Assembly (NCBI RefSeq): GCF_036417845.1 | Contig: NC_089980.1 | Location: 66,152,501 to 66,216,500, forward strand | DNA from: Apteryx mantelli | Taxonomy: Eukaryota; Chordata; Aves; Apterygiformes; Apterygidae | Direction of reading: 5' to 3' | Length of the DNA stretch: 64,000 bases | Part shown: positions 15,101-25,700 of the stretch, one piece after another | Numbering within the stretch: position 1 is the stretch's first letter | Layout of the letters: each line of letters begins with the position of its first letter | Notes under the pieces: generated by a model | Seen by the model: only the letters and a program-made list of their open reading frames with translations | What the model was told of the DNA's origin: nothing | The model's database searches: none | Made by a program: the position numbers and the translations under genes

Positions 15101-17763
15101 CAATATTCATTTTACCGTCACCATGCAGGCAGCTGAGATAAATAAATGTAACACCCTTAGGAGAACTCCAGGTTAAATTAAGATGACACTTAATCTGTAA
15201 ATCAGGAGACCTAGAATCTACCATCTATTCAAGCAGATGGCCTAGGGGAAAAAATAAAATCACCTTGTACACTGACTTGTTTAGGCGTAAAAAAAGAGAT
15301 AATTGTATTTCTTTTTAAAATGCTTTGAGAACTTTAATACAAGGGATGCTCTAAGAATTCAATAACTATTATTTTGTTGGCAACTGCAGCATATAGTATA
15401 TGGATTAAGCAGTCTTGGAAAATAAAGTTACACTTTCACATACATTTTTAGCAGAAGCAGTGGTTTATACCAGTGTAAAACAGCCAGTCCACTTACTCTG
15501 TGCCAGCATTAACTAAGGCCACACAGAGTGAATCAAGCCAGGGAACTTATCCAGATAAAAAGTAATTTTTTTCCTGGTGGGTTGTTTCTTTTGGCAGCAG
15601 TATTGGTTAACAACTTCATGGGTATGTGAAACTACAGTCTTAACTGCTCAGAAACCCAATTAGAACAGTCCTCTACTTCAATGAAGTATGAAGAAGCAAG
15701 CATTATCATTGACTACAGTTCACCTTGCTTTGGAGAACCTCAAAATTCAGGGACCATCAAGTCACCTCCTCTTACAGACATTTACACACATTTTAAAACA
15801 ATCAAGTTTTGACTGATCAGGAAGTAACCCTTCTCAACTGTGTACATCTAACTAGCAAACACTAACTGTACTTGAGGGAACTGCCGCATATTCCCCCTTG
15901 CAGTCCTGTATGGTTAAATGCCCTTGATACATCTGTTTGTTAATGCAAATATTTCCACTGATGACATTCTCCATTTCCCTGAAGCAGTTAAATCACTTTT
16001 CCTTCCTTTTCAAAATATAAGGATAAACTATTTTCTTCTACAGGTCAAACTGTAAGAAAAAAAATACCCGTCTGTTTACAGCATATCACAAAAGACTGGA
16101 CCATAAAAAATAGGTGTTTGAATGAAAACACTAAGTGATTGCAGATGCTGACAGTAACATGCTATTGTTCTCTCACTGCCTTTCAACTTCTCTTGGAAAT
16201 AAAATACACAGCTTTGTAGTAGCTTTGTAAAATTTAATATATACAAAAATTTTGAATATACATTTAAGTACTATATGGTGCTCCATATTCAGCTAGAAAT
16301 GAAAACAATCTATTTTGGTTTCCTCTCCCATATCACTATTCTAATAACTTATCTTCCACATAATCTCAATCAACTCTTGTTAGAAAAAGTTTAAAACAAG
16401 AATTTGGGAGGTATCAAATTAAGTTTGTAGGGGCTTGGCTCAAACCAAAGGAAGCAGTTCTTCAGGTAATAGGTGGTTGAGCTGTAAGGCTCTTTGACAA
16501 AGGATGTTTTCAGCACTAAAGATTTACATAGAACGAGGAGGAAAATGGGCACTGAAAATTTGTAAATAATTATGACTACATACATTTGAGGAAGACTTTG
16601 AGCTGAAAAAGACTGGAGGCTAGCTGAACATGAGCAGCACTGTATGCTTGCTCTGCTCCTTTCCATTCTTATACACTATCTCCTTTTAATAGGATATAGT
16701 TCTTCTTATGTACAAATATATTCTCAGTTCTTATTATTAGTTATTTCTCGAGTGTGCAAGAGTGATCTTCATTGCTACCAGCAGGGCAACCGTTGAAGAC
16801 CAAAGCATAAGTAGCACTGGCACAGACAGGTACTAAGATATTTCTATTAGTACAGAAGGATCCAACACATCAAGGACCATCCAGACTAGAAGTGCAACAC
16901 TGGGATAAAAATTTTCAGTATATGACAACCATGAGTACCTCAAGCCTATGGATAGTGTTAAGAAACTGCATTTTTGTTGCACAGCAAGTACCAGACCGTG
17001 ACCCGGGGTAAAACATGTATGCATGTACTACAGCATGCATCTATATGTAAGAAGAGTTTCAATTTGGTCTGCTGAAGTGCGGGTTTCCTCAGTACCTTAA
17101 GTATTCTCCCGGGGAGCTAAGTGGGACTAACATAAGCGGGACTAACACGGCCAAGCACCACCACTGGGGCGACGGGACCTCGTGAGGCAGCGGCACCGTG
17201 GTCCAAGCGGCAGCCGCCGCCGCCGCCCGAGCCACGGCCGCGGGGCCCGGGCGGCGCAGACACCGCCTCGCCCAGCCCGGGCCCGGTCCCCGCCGCCTCC
17301 GCGGAGGAGTCGGCCCTCGGCGACCGCGAAGTCGCCTTCGGCCACGCAACCCCCGGCAGGGCGGCGGGAGGCAGCGCCGCCTGCCGCGGCCGCCTGCCGC
17401 CGCTCCCGGCGGGGCGCAAGGGCCCAGGCTCTGCCGGTCCGCCGCCGCAGGGGCCCGGAGAGGGCCCGTTACCGCCCCCGCAGCCCGGCCGGCCGCGGCC
17501 TCTCGCCTTCCCGGCGGCCGCTCCCGAGCCCCGCCAGCGCCCCCTCCCCGCCGCCGCAGCACACCGGACCTACCTGCGGCGAGAAGGCGGCGGCAGCAGC
17601 GCCCCGGGCCCGGGCGTGTGCGTATGGCGCCCGGCCACGCCCGTGCGACGACGGCAACGACCGCCGCGGCCCTCAGAGCCGCCGGCAGCGGCTCCTCGGT
17701 CGCTCCGCCAGCGCCCCCCTCCCGCCGCCGCCACGGGTCCCTCACTTCGGCGCCGCCATTTTG
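4594..17763 (-). CDS. LATS1: LATS1 gene, 5' half (partial; kinase exons outside window)
   Basis: Large tumour suppressor kinase 1 is the Hippo-pathway AGC-family kinase that, with MOB1, phosphorylates YAP/TAZ in the cytoplasm. Three coding exons join in frame (12387-12037, 8131-7981, 6122-4594) and give residues 1-677. The order is: conserved N-terminus (MKRSEKPEGYRQMRP), UBA domain at about residues 100-145 spanning the first exon junction, a proline-rich run at about 250-270, PPPY at 378-381, PPPPY at 562-566, and a basic helical MOB-binding/hinge segment at 635-677. The start was chosen because the MKRSEKPEGY beginning matches vertebrate LATS1 as known from the family. The kinase domain and hydrophobic motif would follow on exons left of base 1, so intron 4 exceeds 4.5 kb. 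The span includes a probable non-coding first exon in the CpG island. Gene identity is certain; the exact 5' end is inferred. Confidence 0.97.
6123..7980. other. LATS1 intron between the UBA exon and the large exon
   Basis: Bounded by GTAGGT at the UBA exon and a NAGNAG acceptor at the large exon. AT-rich; nothing recognisable inside. Confidence 0.85.
7981..8131 (-). CDS. LATS1: LATS1 second coding exon (UBA domain, residues 118-167)
   Basis: The acceptor is CCCTTTAG|GATATG and the donor CCACCAG|GTAGGT. The exon is 151 nt, phase 0 in and phase 1 out. It encodes DMVVQALRQTNNRSIEAAIE and onward, the second and third helices of the UBA domain, then SYQDPRREQM and a short Ala-rich linker ending MKPPG. 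Ubiquitin-associated domains bind ubiquitin; in LATS1 this one was identified by family homology. Confidence 0.95.
8132..12036. other. LATS1 intron between coding exons 1 and 2
   Basis: Bounded by GTGAAA and CCCTTTAG on the minus strand. It contains an A run near 9820, a G-rich patch at about 9930-9950 and short open frames that look random. No repeat family or RNA gene was recognised. Confidence 0.8.
12037..12387 (-). CDS. LATS1: LATS1 first coding exon (residues 1-117)
   Basis: The ATG is at 12387-12385 and the exon runs 117 codons to the donor GATGAG|GTGAAA at 12037, phase 0. It encodes the conserved N-terminal region and the start of the UBA domain (LQDLQAAGFDE). An upstream in-frame ATG at 12429 is open but does not match LATS1 and is probably 5' UTR. 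The UTR part of the exon probably begins at an AG acceptor near 12420 or 12408; neither has a strong pyrimidine tract, so that boundary is not resolved. Confidence 0.95.
12421..17573. other. LATS1 first intron (5' UTR intron)
   Basis: AT-rich sequence between the CpG-island exon and the first coding exon. No coding exon, recognised repeat or RNA gene was seen. The left boundary depends on which AG near 12408-12421 is the true acceptor. Confidence 0.65.
17574..17763 (-). other. LATS1: probable non-coding exon 1 of LATS1
   Basis: On the minus strand a strong donor, GCCGCAG|GTAGGTCC, ends an exon at 17574 inside the CpG island. About 180 nt upstream lies CAAAATGGCGGCG, a YY1-type element that in many CpG promoters sits at or just downstream of the transcription start. 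Family knowledge: LATS1 has a non-coding first exon. The 5' limit given is the motif edge and is an estimate, not a mapped start site. Confidence 0.6.
17751..17763 (-). promoter_or_regulatory. YY1-type element
   Basis: The minus strand reads CAAAATGGCGGCG, matching the YY1 core AANATGGCGGC. Its position in the CpG island, upstream of the exon 1 donor and on the LATS1 strand, suggests a start-site-proximal element. Binding is inferred. Confidence 0.6.
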
Positions 17764-17828
17764 TCGGTGGCTCCGGCGCGGAGGGTTTCCCGGATATGGG
17801 CAGCTCCCGGCCTCCTTTGCGCGCCTCG

Positions 17829-17849
17829 CCCCCCCCCCCCCCCCCCCCC
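17829..17849. repeat. C21/G21 homopolymer tract
   Basis: There are twenty-one consecutive C on the plus strand about 70-90 bp upstream of the YY1 element with respect to LATS1. The G-rich minus strand could form a G-quadruplex. Such runs are prone to length error in sequencing and to real polymorphism. Confidence 0.9.
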
Positions 17850-19341
17850 GTATGGAATGCGGCGGCCAGCGCGGCTCGGCCCAGCCGCGAGCGCCCTACG
17901 CAGGCCCCGCCCCCCCGACGAATACAAACGGCCGTTGGTGCTTGTAGCGGTAGCGCGAGCACCTCCACACGGAGCCCTCGTAAGGACCTTTCAGGCGCCG
18001 CTTTTTTCTTTTAATGCCACAAAAACGGAGCCCCGTTAAGAGTTAGGAGCCCAGGGAAGCTAAACGGATAAGATCAAGACCCAGTTAATCAAAACAGCTG
18101 GGCTTGCATGGTATTAACCACAGCTGTCAGCATGCTGATCAATAAATCTGTTTTCCAAGGGAAAAGATCTCTGATATGACTGAATGGAAGACTTCTTACA
18201 GAGGGAGGTCTAAGTTCCCAGAGAAGAACGATTGCTCAGCAAGGTGCATTTTCTAGTGATTTAAACTTTTCTTGCTCAAGTAAAGTGTTGTATTTCAAAC
18301 AAATAGGGAAGCAAAATTTAAAACTAATAAGCCTCCTAGCAACTCACTCTTTTCTGAAAAAGAATATCCCTGTAACTAATGTACAACCCATGTTCTTCAG
18401 CTAGACACACAAGAAATCCCAATCAGGTAAGTTATTATGAGAAGAGATGAAGAATGCTTTTCTCACTGCCCTGAGTGTGAAATACTCTAAAGCTGTTTTG
18501 CTGACAAGTGATTTTTAAAGCCTTATAACTCCATCTGCTGTTGCCCAAATCCTAAAATTTCCCTCAGAGTGCCCAGTCTCATTCCCAGACCCAGTCCAGA
18601 TAGCTTAGTTATTTACCCTCCTGCAACAATAACTAAAAGCATATCTATTAAACTAATCTAGTAAGTCAGACCAGTATTCTTGTGCAAAATATTTTAATAA
18701 AAAGAGAAAGGGTTCTCTGCAACAAAAGATAGGTATAGCAGTAATCATAAAATTAGCTTTTTAAACATTGCAAAACAGACTAGATGCAAAACTGTGACAA
18801 AGACCATGTCTGACACTGAGAGTCTCCAACACATATTTTAAAACACAGCCAACGTATCTATCACTTATGACTACTGAGCTATAAAAACACTTTTCCAGTG
18901 AGTTGTAGGCACATTATCAAGATCAAGTTTTAACATACCATAATGTATCCATAATGAAGTTGTAGTAATCCAAAATAATGCTACTAAAATGTTAAGATTC
19001 TTATAGAACCTTTTGCATTTCACAGCTTTTAGTTTTCCTTTCCAACTCCCACACACCAGCATAAAAAGCTTTGTTTCCAAAATATATATATAAAATCTCA
19101 AATAAAAAGCCATCTCTCTCAGGTGACATAAAAAGAATGTCAAAGAACCTTATGAATTGGCCTTAATACACGGAAGTATCTCTACATATGCATGAATAAC
19201 TAGGGGTTTACTTTTTCTTCACCTCATGAATTATGGACATCAGCTAAGAACATGCATCTTGCCCTTGTGACTAGCTTCCTGCTTGCCAAAACCAAACAGG
19301 CAATGGGGAAGAAATGAGATCAAACTTGCACAAAAGCTGGT

Positions 19342-19347
19342 TTAATT
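19342..19347 (-). terminator. candidate NUP43 poly(A) signal (ATTAAA)
   Basis: The minus strand reads ATTAAA about 190 nt after the NUP43 stop codon, followed about 50 nt downstream by a G/T-rich segment (GTTTGGTTTTGG). ATTAAA is the commonest variant signal. Not proven; ATTAAA at 18691-18696 is the alternative. Confidence 0.35.
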
Positions 19348-19536
19348 ACCCATGGTAGAGCATCAATAATAAGGGACAACTTTAAGAGTCTGAGGTAACT
19401 TGCATTCCTTTTGCAATAGCAGAACCAAGCTGTAGGCCTCTCTCCCACACGCTGATAACAGTTTAGTTGGAAACCCTGATGAACCTGATGCATTTCCCAG
19501 TAGTTCAAGGTGATTCAAAGGGACACTTGAGTAGTT

Positions 19537-19751
19537 TCATGCAAAAAGGTGTCTGTTAACATAAATAGCCTCTGCATCAGTACCATATACTAGACATGGT
19601 CCTAAAATATCTAAACTGTTCACAGACAAAGTCTGATTTGGAATTAAGTTGGTAATCTCCATGCGGTCTTTGGTAGGATCGTTGCTTAGCCAGGCACTTA
19701 CTACAGACTGGTTAATGGTATTGTGGGAAAAATATGTAGTACTTCTTCCTC
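19537..19751 (-). CDS. NUP43: NUP43 exon 8 with stop (residues 304-374)
   Basis: Acceptor TTTCTTTTAG|GAGGAAG. The TGA stop is at 19539-19537. Encodes the C-terminal blade and tail ending [12 protein letters not shown], which matches the conserved Nup43 C-terminus. Confidence 0.96.
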
Positions 19752-22700
19752 CTAAAAGAAAGAGAAGGAAAGAGGAAAAAAATTAGTTCCAATTTAGTTT
19801 AAATAGTCTCAGGATTTGGAGAAACATAGCAAGTACAGGACAAACATAATGGGAATAGCATTTTAAATCAGATTAGTTAATTGATGTAGCAGTCTTCCTG
19901 GTAAACAACAAAAGATAGCTAAAAGCCAAGTACTTCAAATGGTTACCGAAGCCTGCTACCAGCTCTCTCCTCACTTAAGAGGACGAATAGGTCAGTACAA
20001 CTAAGAACTCATCTCACTGAACAAATAGTATGAGTAACTACAAGTTCTTATAGCTGAAGACTAAAGCAAGCATGGACCTATGAACAAAAGTCTGCTTATG
20101 CAGTGGTCTTGCTATATTTGAGACATCAGCTTTGCTTTAATAGTATTTACTCCCTACTGTACCTTCTCCCTACTTAATCTGGAAAAAGTGATATACCTGG
20201 ATTTGACTTCAAGTTTTTTTTTTTTTCCACAAAAAAATTCAAATCCAAACGAAAGTTTTACAGTTTGAGAACTATCAGTCAGCATAAAGTTTACAAGTGT
20301 TTGAAGTGGTGCACTTAAGGGGTTATTTACTATACCCAAGAACATGCAGAGTGCAATTTGATTATTAGTTGTACTATTATTCCCTTGTACAGAACTCAAC
20401 TTTGAATGGCAGCTTTGAGGGCAAAGGCAGCAGACATTTGAAAGTTTCCCCACTGTTTATTCTCTAAAGCTGCAAGCAATTAAGCAGTCCAAGATTATAA
20501 AAATGCCTTTTTGCATTCTATCAGTTTCATGTCTTTAAAATCTACCATGACACAAAGGGATACAGTTTCACTCACTGACAGTCTTCCACTTACGACTTGA
20601 AAAAATTGTCTAAAGAGTAAATTCAGAATTCTATCATCCCGTTAACTTATACAAAATTCTGTAACACCAGTATAGCTTAGATCTCCCTCAGATTCAGGTA
20701 GTAATGCATCATTTAGGCCTCTTTCATGTCTGGTCTATATGGATATAACTTAAGTGAACTCAATTTATCCTTGAAATTCTTTATGTGCCCCCTCACACAC
20801 TAGACAGAGCACAGCAAGGATAGATTTAAAAAATCCACCATTTATCCCCATACGTACTTAGCTTTCCTAGAGTGCCCACCAGTGTCTAAAAGAAGCTGTA
20901 TGTTTATTGTGTTAGTAATCGGAGCATATGAGATCAAGTGCTTTAGCTAAGTTGCCAGCTGACAAATTCAATGTAAGTTGACTTCAAACATCCTTACCTT
21001 GATGAAGAAAAGACGGTTTTTCAGATACACTTGTGGAAGTATCCCAGTGCCAAAGAGAACCATCTTCAGAACATGTAAATAAGTGATCTGGGTTGGAGGG
21101 ATGGAAGTGAACTTCCCACACTGGAAGTAACAAGAAAAAAAAAAAAGATACTTATTGGGGTGTAAGCCATTCTCCTCATGATTTCTACATTGCTGTGATA
21201 CTGAAAGTGGTTTGATATCTCCATTACACAAGTTATTCAATCCAACAGCAGAATATGCTTACTTACTATAAAACTCTACGAGCCTACTTCAGTCTTAAAA
21301 GTACTGAGTGTTATTTATGACAGTATAAAGATAACTTTGCAAGTATAAACTAGGATGGCTTTTTTTCAATGTGGACAGTTGTCAAGATACAAAGCCATCA
21401 CCACTTCCTGGTATTGCAGACACTCATTTATCCAGTTCAGAAGTGCAGCAGGTGCCTCACAAAGGCCACTGAGGTCCTGATATTGCAAAGTACAGAATTA
21501 AAACTATGATTCATGCATGCATAAAAAGGAATCATACATATAACACTAAAATAATGCTACCGTATATGTAACAAACCTTGGCCATATGCAGAAAGGAGTT
21601 ATACAGCCAGTGCCTCCTACAGTTATACTAGGAAAACGGGAAGGAAGAAAGACTGATCAGCTCCAGTGAGAGAAAAGAGCTTCAGATAAAGAAGAATGCT
21701 GCTTTCTGTTGGAAGCTGAAACAGTTTTTCCTTACTTTTTTGGATTAGTGAAAACAATTTAGACCTCAGGCTCTGGAGAGGAACAAAATCATTTCACAAA
21801 CGTCAAATACTTAGCTCTGTGCACTGTGCCTAGTAAGTGCATGTCCATATCATACAAGAATCCAGGCCTCACCGAAACCTTGCATTCTTGGGGGGTGGGG
21901 GAAAACTACCATCAGTTATTTACTGCAATTTTCCCTCCCCTGAAAAAGCATATCATTCATTCTGTTGTACTTTCAATACTGTAAAAATTGTTAGAAGTTG
22001 AAATCTTATCTGAATTCAGACATTCTGAATAGCTTTCTCATGCTTTCTTCCCTACTATTAAACTTTAATCTGCACACGGCAAGCATTCTTTCCCAGAACA
22101 CAAAGTTATTGTGTTGAAATACCACAATTATCAAAATAGTTAAGTCAGTAAAATTCCTTATCTCAAGAAACAATTTACTTAAATATAATCCTGGTATTGA
22201 ATCAATAAATTGCCAGCACAGAATGAGTTGCTATCTTCTTGTTCATGTAACATTACAAGGAAAGTGAACTGTTTCAGCATTGTGGAGGCATCAAATGGAA
22301 CTGTAATATTTTCAGTCCCCTTCCTTCCTTAACCTCACATTTCCAAGCTTGTCAGTAGCTACATTCCTGCTTTACTATGCCAGAATACTACAGCATGAAT
22401 TATGAGCTGAGACTATTCATACACCTATGTTCTAGAAACAAACCCATTCTGATTAAATGCATCTGATGACTCATTAAAGATTTAAACTGCTTACTAATTT
22501 TAGTTTAAGGAAAATTGGCTTTTAGACAACAGTAGTCTCACATATAGACAAGGAACAAACCAAAAACAATTGGATGAAGACATTAAATAGCTATAACAGA
22601 AAACAACTCTGCTGTTCCTACAATATTTAAGTCTTGCCTAGCACTTGGAAGGCTTTTCTGAAGAAAAGCTGCCTATTTTAAGATCCAGACACTTACTTTC

Positions 22701-25700
22701 TGCTTCATGAGCATTTAGCAGGGACACCGGCATAGTACCCTGCCTGATGTCCCATATACTCAGCATCCCATCCTGGCCTCCTGTAGCCACAATGTGCTGC
22801 TGATTGGGATGCCTGTCTACACAGTGCAGCGGAACTCTGTCACCTGTCCTGCAAAGGAGGAGGAAAGAACAATGTCAATTTCCATTCAGCCTGTATTTTC
22901 TCCTTCTTAATCCCTAGGAGTTTTGACCAACAACATAACCATACTAACTGCAAGCTAAATTCCTGCATTATCTGGTCACTAGAGACTGGAACCATGTGAC
23001 ACCTGCTGGAATTTAGAGGTATAACAGTAACATAAAGGTACGACTAGACAGGCATCAGGTTCTGCGCCCTATGGTATACAGGCATCTACATACATACAGG
23101 CATCATACAGGCATAACATATCTGGCAGCTCTACAGGAATGAGAGGGCTTTGCATACAAATACTACTCTACATATGCCTACAGCAATAAGAATGTTACTC
23201 CCAATTTCACATTATAATTTCAGTTTCAACATACACTAAGAGTAACAAAGGGAGACTTGTCACTATCAAAACCATGTACCTAACCCACAGCATGTTAACG
23301 CTATGGGAATTGTTTCACTGGTAACAGGATTTGAATCTAGCTCTAAGTTTCTGCATTTGTGTCTCTAAGACAGAAAGTTATCATTCAAAAACATTTTGAA
23401 TGTCAGAAAGTTTATACCAAGCTGGGGGGGGGAGGGGCAGACAGAGTACATTTAATCAGAGAAAGAAAGTTAAAAGCCTTTTAAAAAAGTTATTTGATAC
23501 CTTCTTGACAACAGGGTGATAAGAGATTTAAAACAGATTAAAGTATCATGCGCTTCTTGGTAAATATGTCAAAAATAAAGGGCTTACAAAGAAAATATTT
23601 GAGATGGCTCATTTCTTTGCTGTCTGAGGTCCCATATTTTCAACTGTCCAATTGAGTTTACTGTCAAGATCTCAGTTGTGCGAAGGAAAGTCACTGCATG
23701 GAGTGTGCTGCTGTCTGCATTGTCTGCAAGAGAGATGAAGAAACCATTGAAGTAAAAATTCAGGTAAACATATTCAATGCTAGCCTCCATTTAGTTGTCA
23801 GGAAACACCTGTCCTCTAAAACAGACCTATTTAAACATTGTTACAACCTCTTCCTCTCCAGGGGCAGACACAGCCCACTGTCACCTGATACTTTAAGTGT
23901 TGCAGGGGTGCCCTGTGAAAAAGGAGCCCTTGCTTCTGGTGTCATACAGCCCTGAGACAGAAATCCATAAGAAGCTATATTGAATTAGTTCTAGAACTTA
24001 CAATTCTACTTGCTGTTCTGTAAGATTTCTTCCTACAGTTGCTAGGATCAGGAATCATTTAAAGTCCATGGCTTTCATAAGATGCAATCTTTATACACCC
24101 TGCATCTACTGACACAAGAAAGCAGGCTATGGAACTTTTCATAATGCGATTCTCCTTTTGAAAACAAGAGCAGTAATTCTACCTAAGAACATTAAGCACT
24201 GTCTACAGAAGCCCTTAATTCATAAATCATTAAAACCACACTTTTAGATATTTTCCAGGAAGTGTCACCAGTATGATATTCACTCAGAATCACAGAAAAA
24301 TCAGAGTATTGGGAGTCAGAAGGGATCTGTGGAGATCATCTACTCCAACCCCACTGCTCAAGCAGGGCTGGCTAGAACAGGTTGCGCAGGACCACGTCCA
24401 GTCAAGTTTTGAGTATCACCTAGGATGGAGACTCCGCAGTGTCTCTGGGCAACCTGTTTCTGTGCTCAGTCACCCTCATAACTAAAGAGTTTCTTCTTAT
24501 GTTTAAATGGGATTTCCTGTGTTTCAGTTTGTGTCCACTGCCTCTTGTCCTGTCACTGGATAGCACTGAAAAGAGTCTGGCTCCATCCTCTTTTATATCT
24601 TCCCATCAGGTATTTATACACACTGATAAAAGTCCTCCCCTCCCCCCACCCATTCCCCAGGTTGAAGGCTCCCAGCTCTCTCAGCCTCTCCTCATATGAG
24701 AGATGCTCCCTTAAACATCCCTGTGGCCCTTCCTGGACTTGCTCCAGTAAATCCATGTCTGTGTTGTACTGGGAAGCCTAGAATTGGACACAGCACTCCA
24801 AATGCTGTTTCCACCACTGAGGAATAGAGGGAAAAGGATCACCTCACCTGACCTCTGGCAACAGTCTGCCTAATGCAGCCCAGGACACTGTTAGCTTTGC
24901 CATGAGGGCACATTGCTGGCCCAAGGTCAAGCTGTTGTCCACCAGGATCCCCAGACCCTCCTCTGCAGAGCTGCTCTTGAGCTCGTTGGGCCCAGCCTGT
25001 ACTGGTGCATGAGGCTATTCCTTCCCAGGTGCAGGACTTTGCATTTCCCTTTGCTGAATTTCATGAGGTTCCTCTCTGCCCATTTCTCCAACCTGCCAAG
25101 GTCCCTCTGAACAACAGTGCAACCATCTCATGTATCAGCTACTCCTCCCAGTTTTAGGTCATCTGTGAACTTGCTGAGGGAGCATTTTGTCCCATTATCC
25201 AAGTCATTAATGAATATGTTAAACAGCACTGGCCCCAGTATCAACCCCTGGGGGACACCACTAGTGACTGTCCTTAAAGTCAAACCAAAATTCTGCTTTG
25301 CTTGTTAATCTTCATAAATAACAAATAGCAAAGCCTTTGTATCAGGTCCTTTTCCTACAGTACTTCTTTGATCAGCATGATTTACAATCAAATGTCAAAC
25401 AGTTCAGAGCATTGAGGTAAATCTTTTGAGAATTTAGGGAAGAATGACATGGATATCACATTCTTATAATTTCATTTTCTTATTATTTATATACCTTTCA
25501 TCTTAATCATGATGGGTCACATCATTAAGTCTACTTTTACCTCAAAGTATTTTTTAATTCTTTGTTCAAGTTCATACTGAGAATGCAGGTAGATTTTTTT
25601 GCTGCACAGGAGGCAAACTTTTCCTCGTATTGAGACAGACAAGTTATATTGCTTCCAGGCTACAGACATTTGAATGAGTTATATTTTCTGCCTACTTTTT

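Larger units (their letters stand above)
17110..17960. promoter_or_regulatory. CpG island at the LATS1 5' end
   Basis: This is an abrupt GC- and CpG-rich block flanked by AT-rich DNA, covering the putative LATS1 exon 1. It contains the YY1-type element at 17751-17763 and a 21-base C run. The long open frames on both strands here (up to 285 codons) are rich in Ala, Pro, Arg and Gly and are explained by GC composition; none is called as a gene. Confidence 0.85.
17764..19536. other. NUP43 3' UTR and NUP43-LATS1 tandem intergenic gap
   Basis: Only about 1.8 kb separates the NUP43 stop codon from the LATS1 promoter motif, and both genes run on the minus strand. There is no canonical AATAAA on the minus strand here. 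ATTAAA variants occur at 19342-19347 and 18691-18696. The first has a GT-rich stretch about 50 nt further on and is the better candidate. The rest is featureless. Confidence 0.6.

Noticed and set aside
17182-18039. Plus-strand open frames of 285 and 249 codons in the LATS1 CpG island
   Set aside because: Arg/Pro/Ala-rich products of a CpG island in several overlapping frames at once; no domain, and no splice or homology support.
24273-25308. Several short plus-strand open frames
   Set aside because: Antisense reading of a decayed CR1 element.
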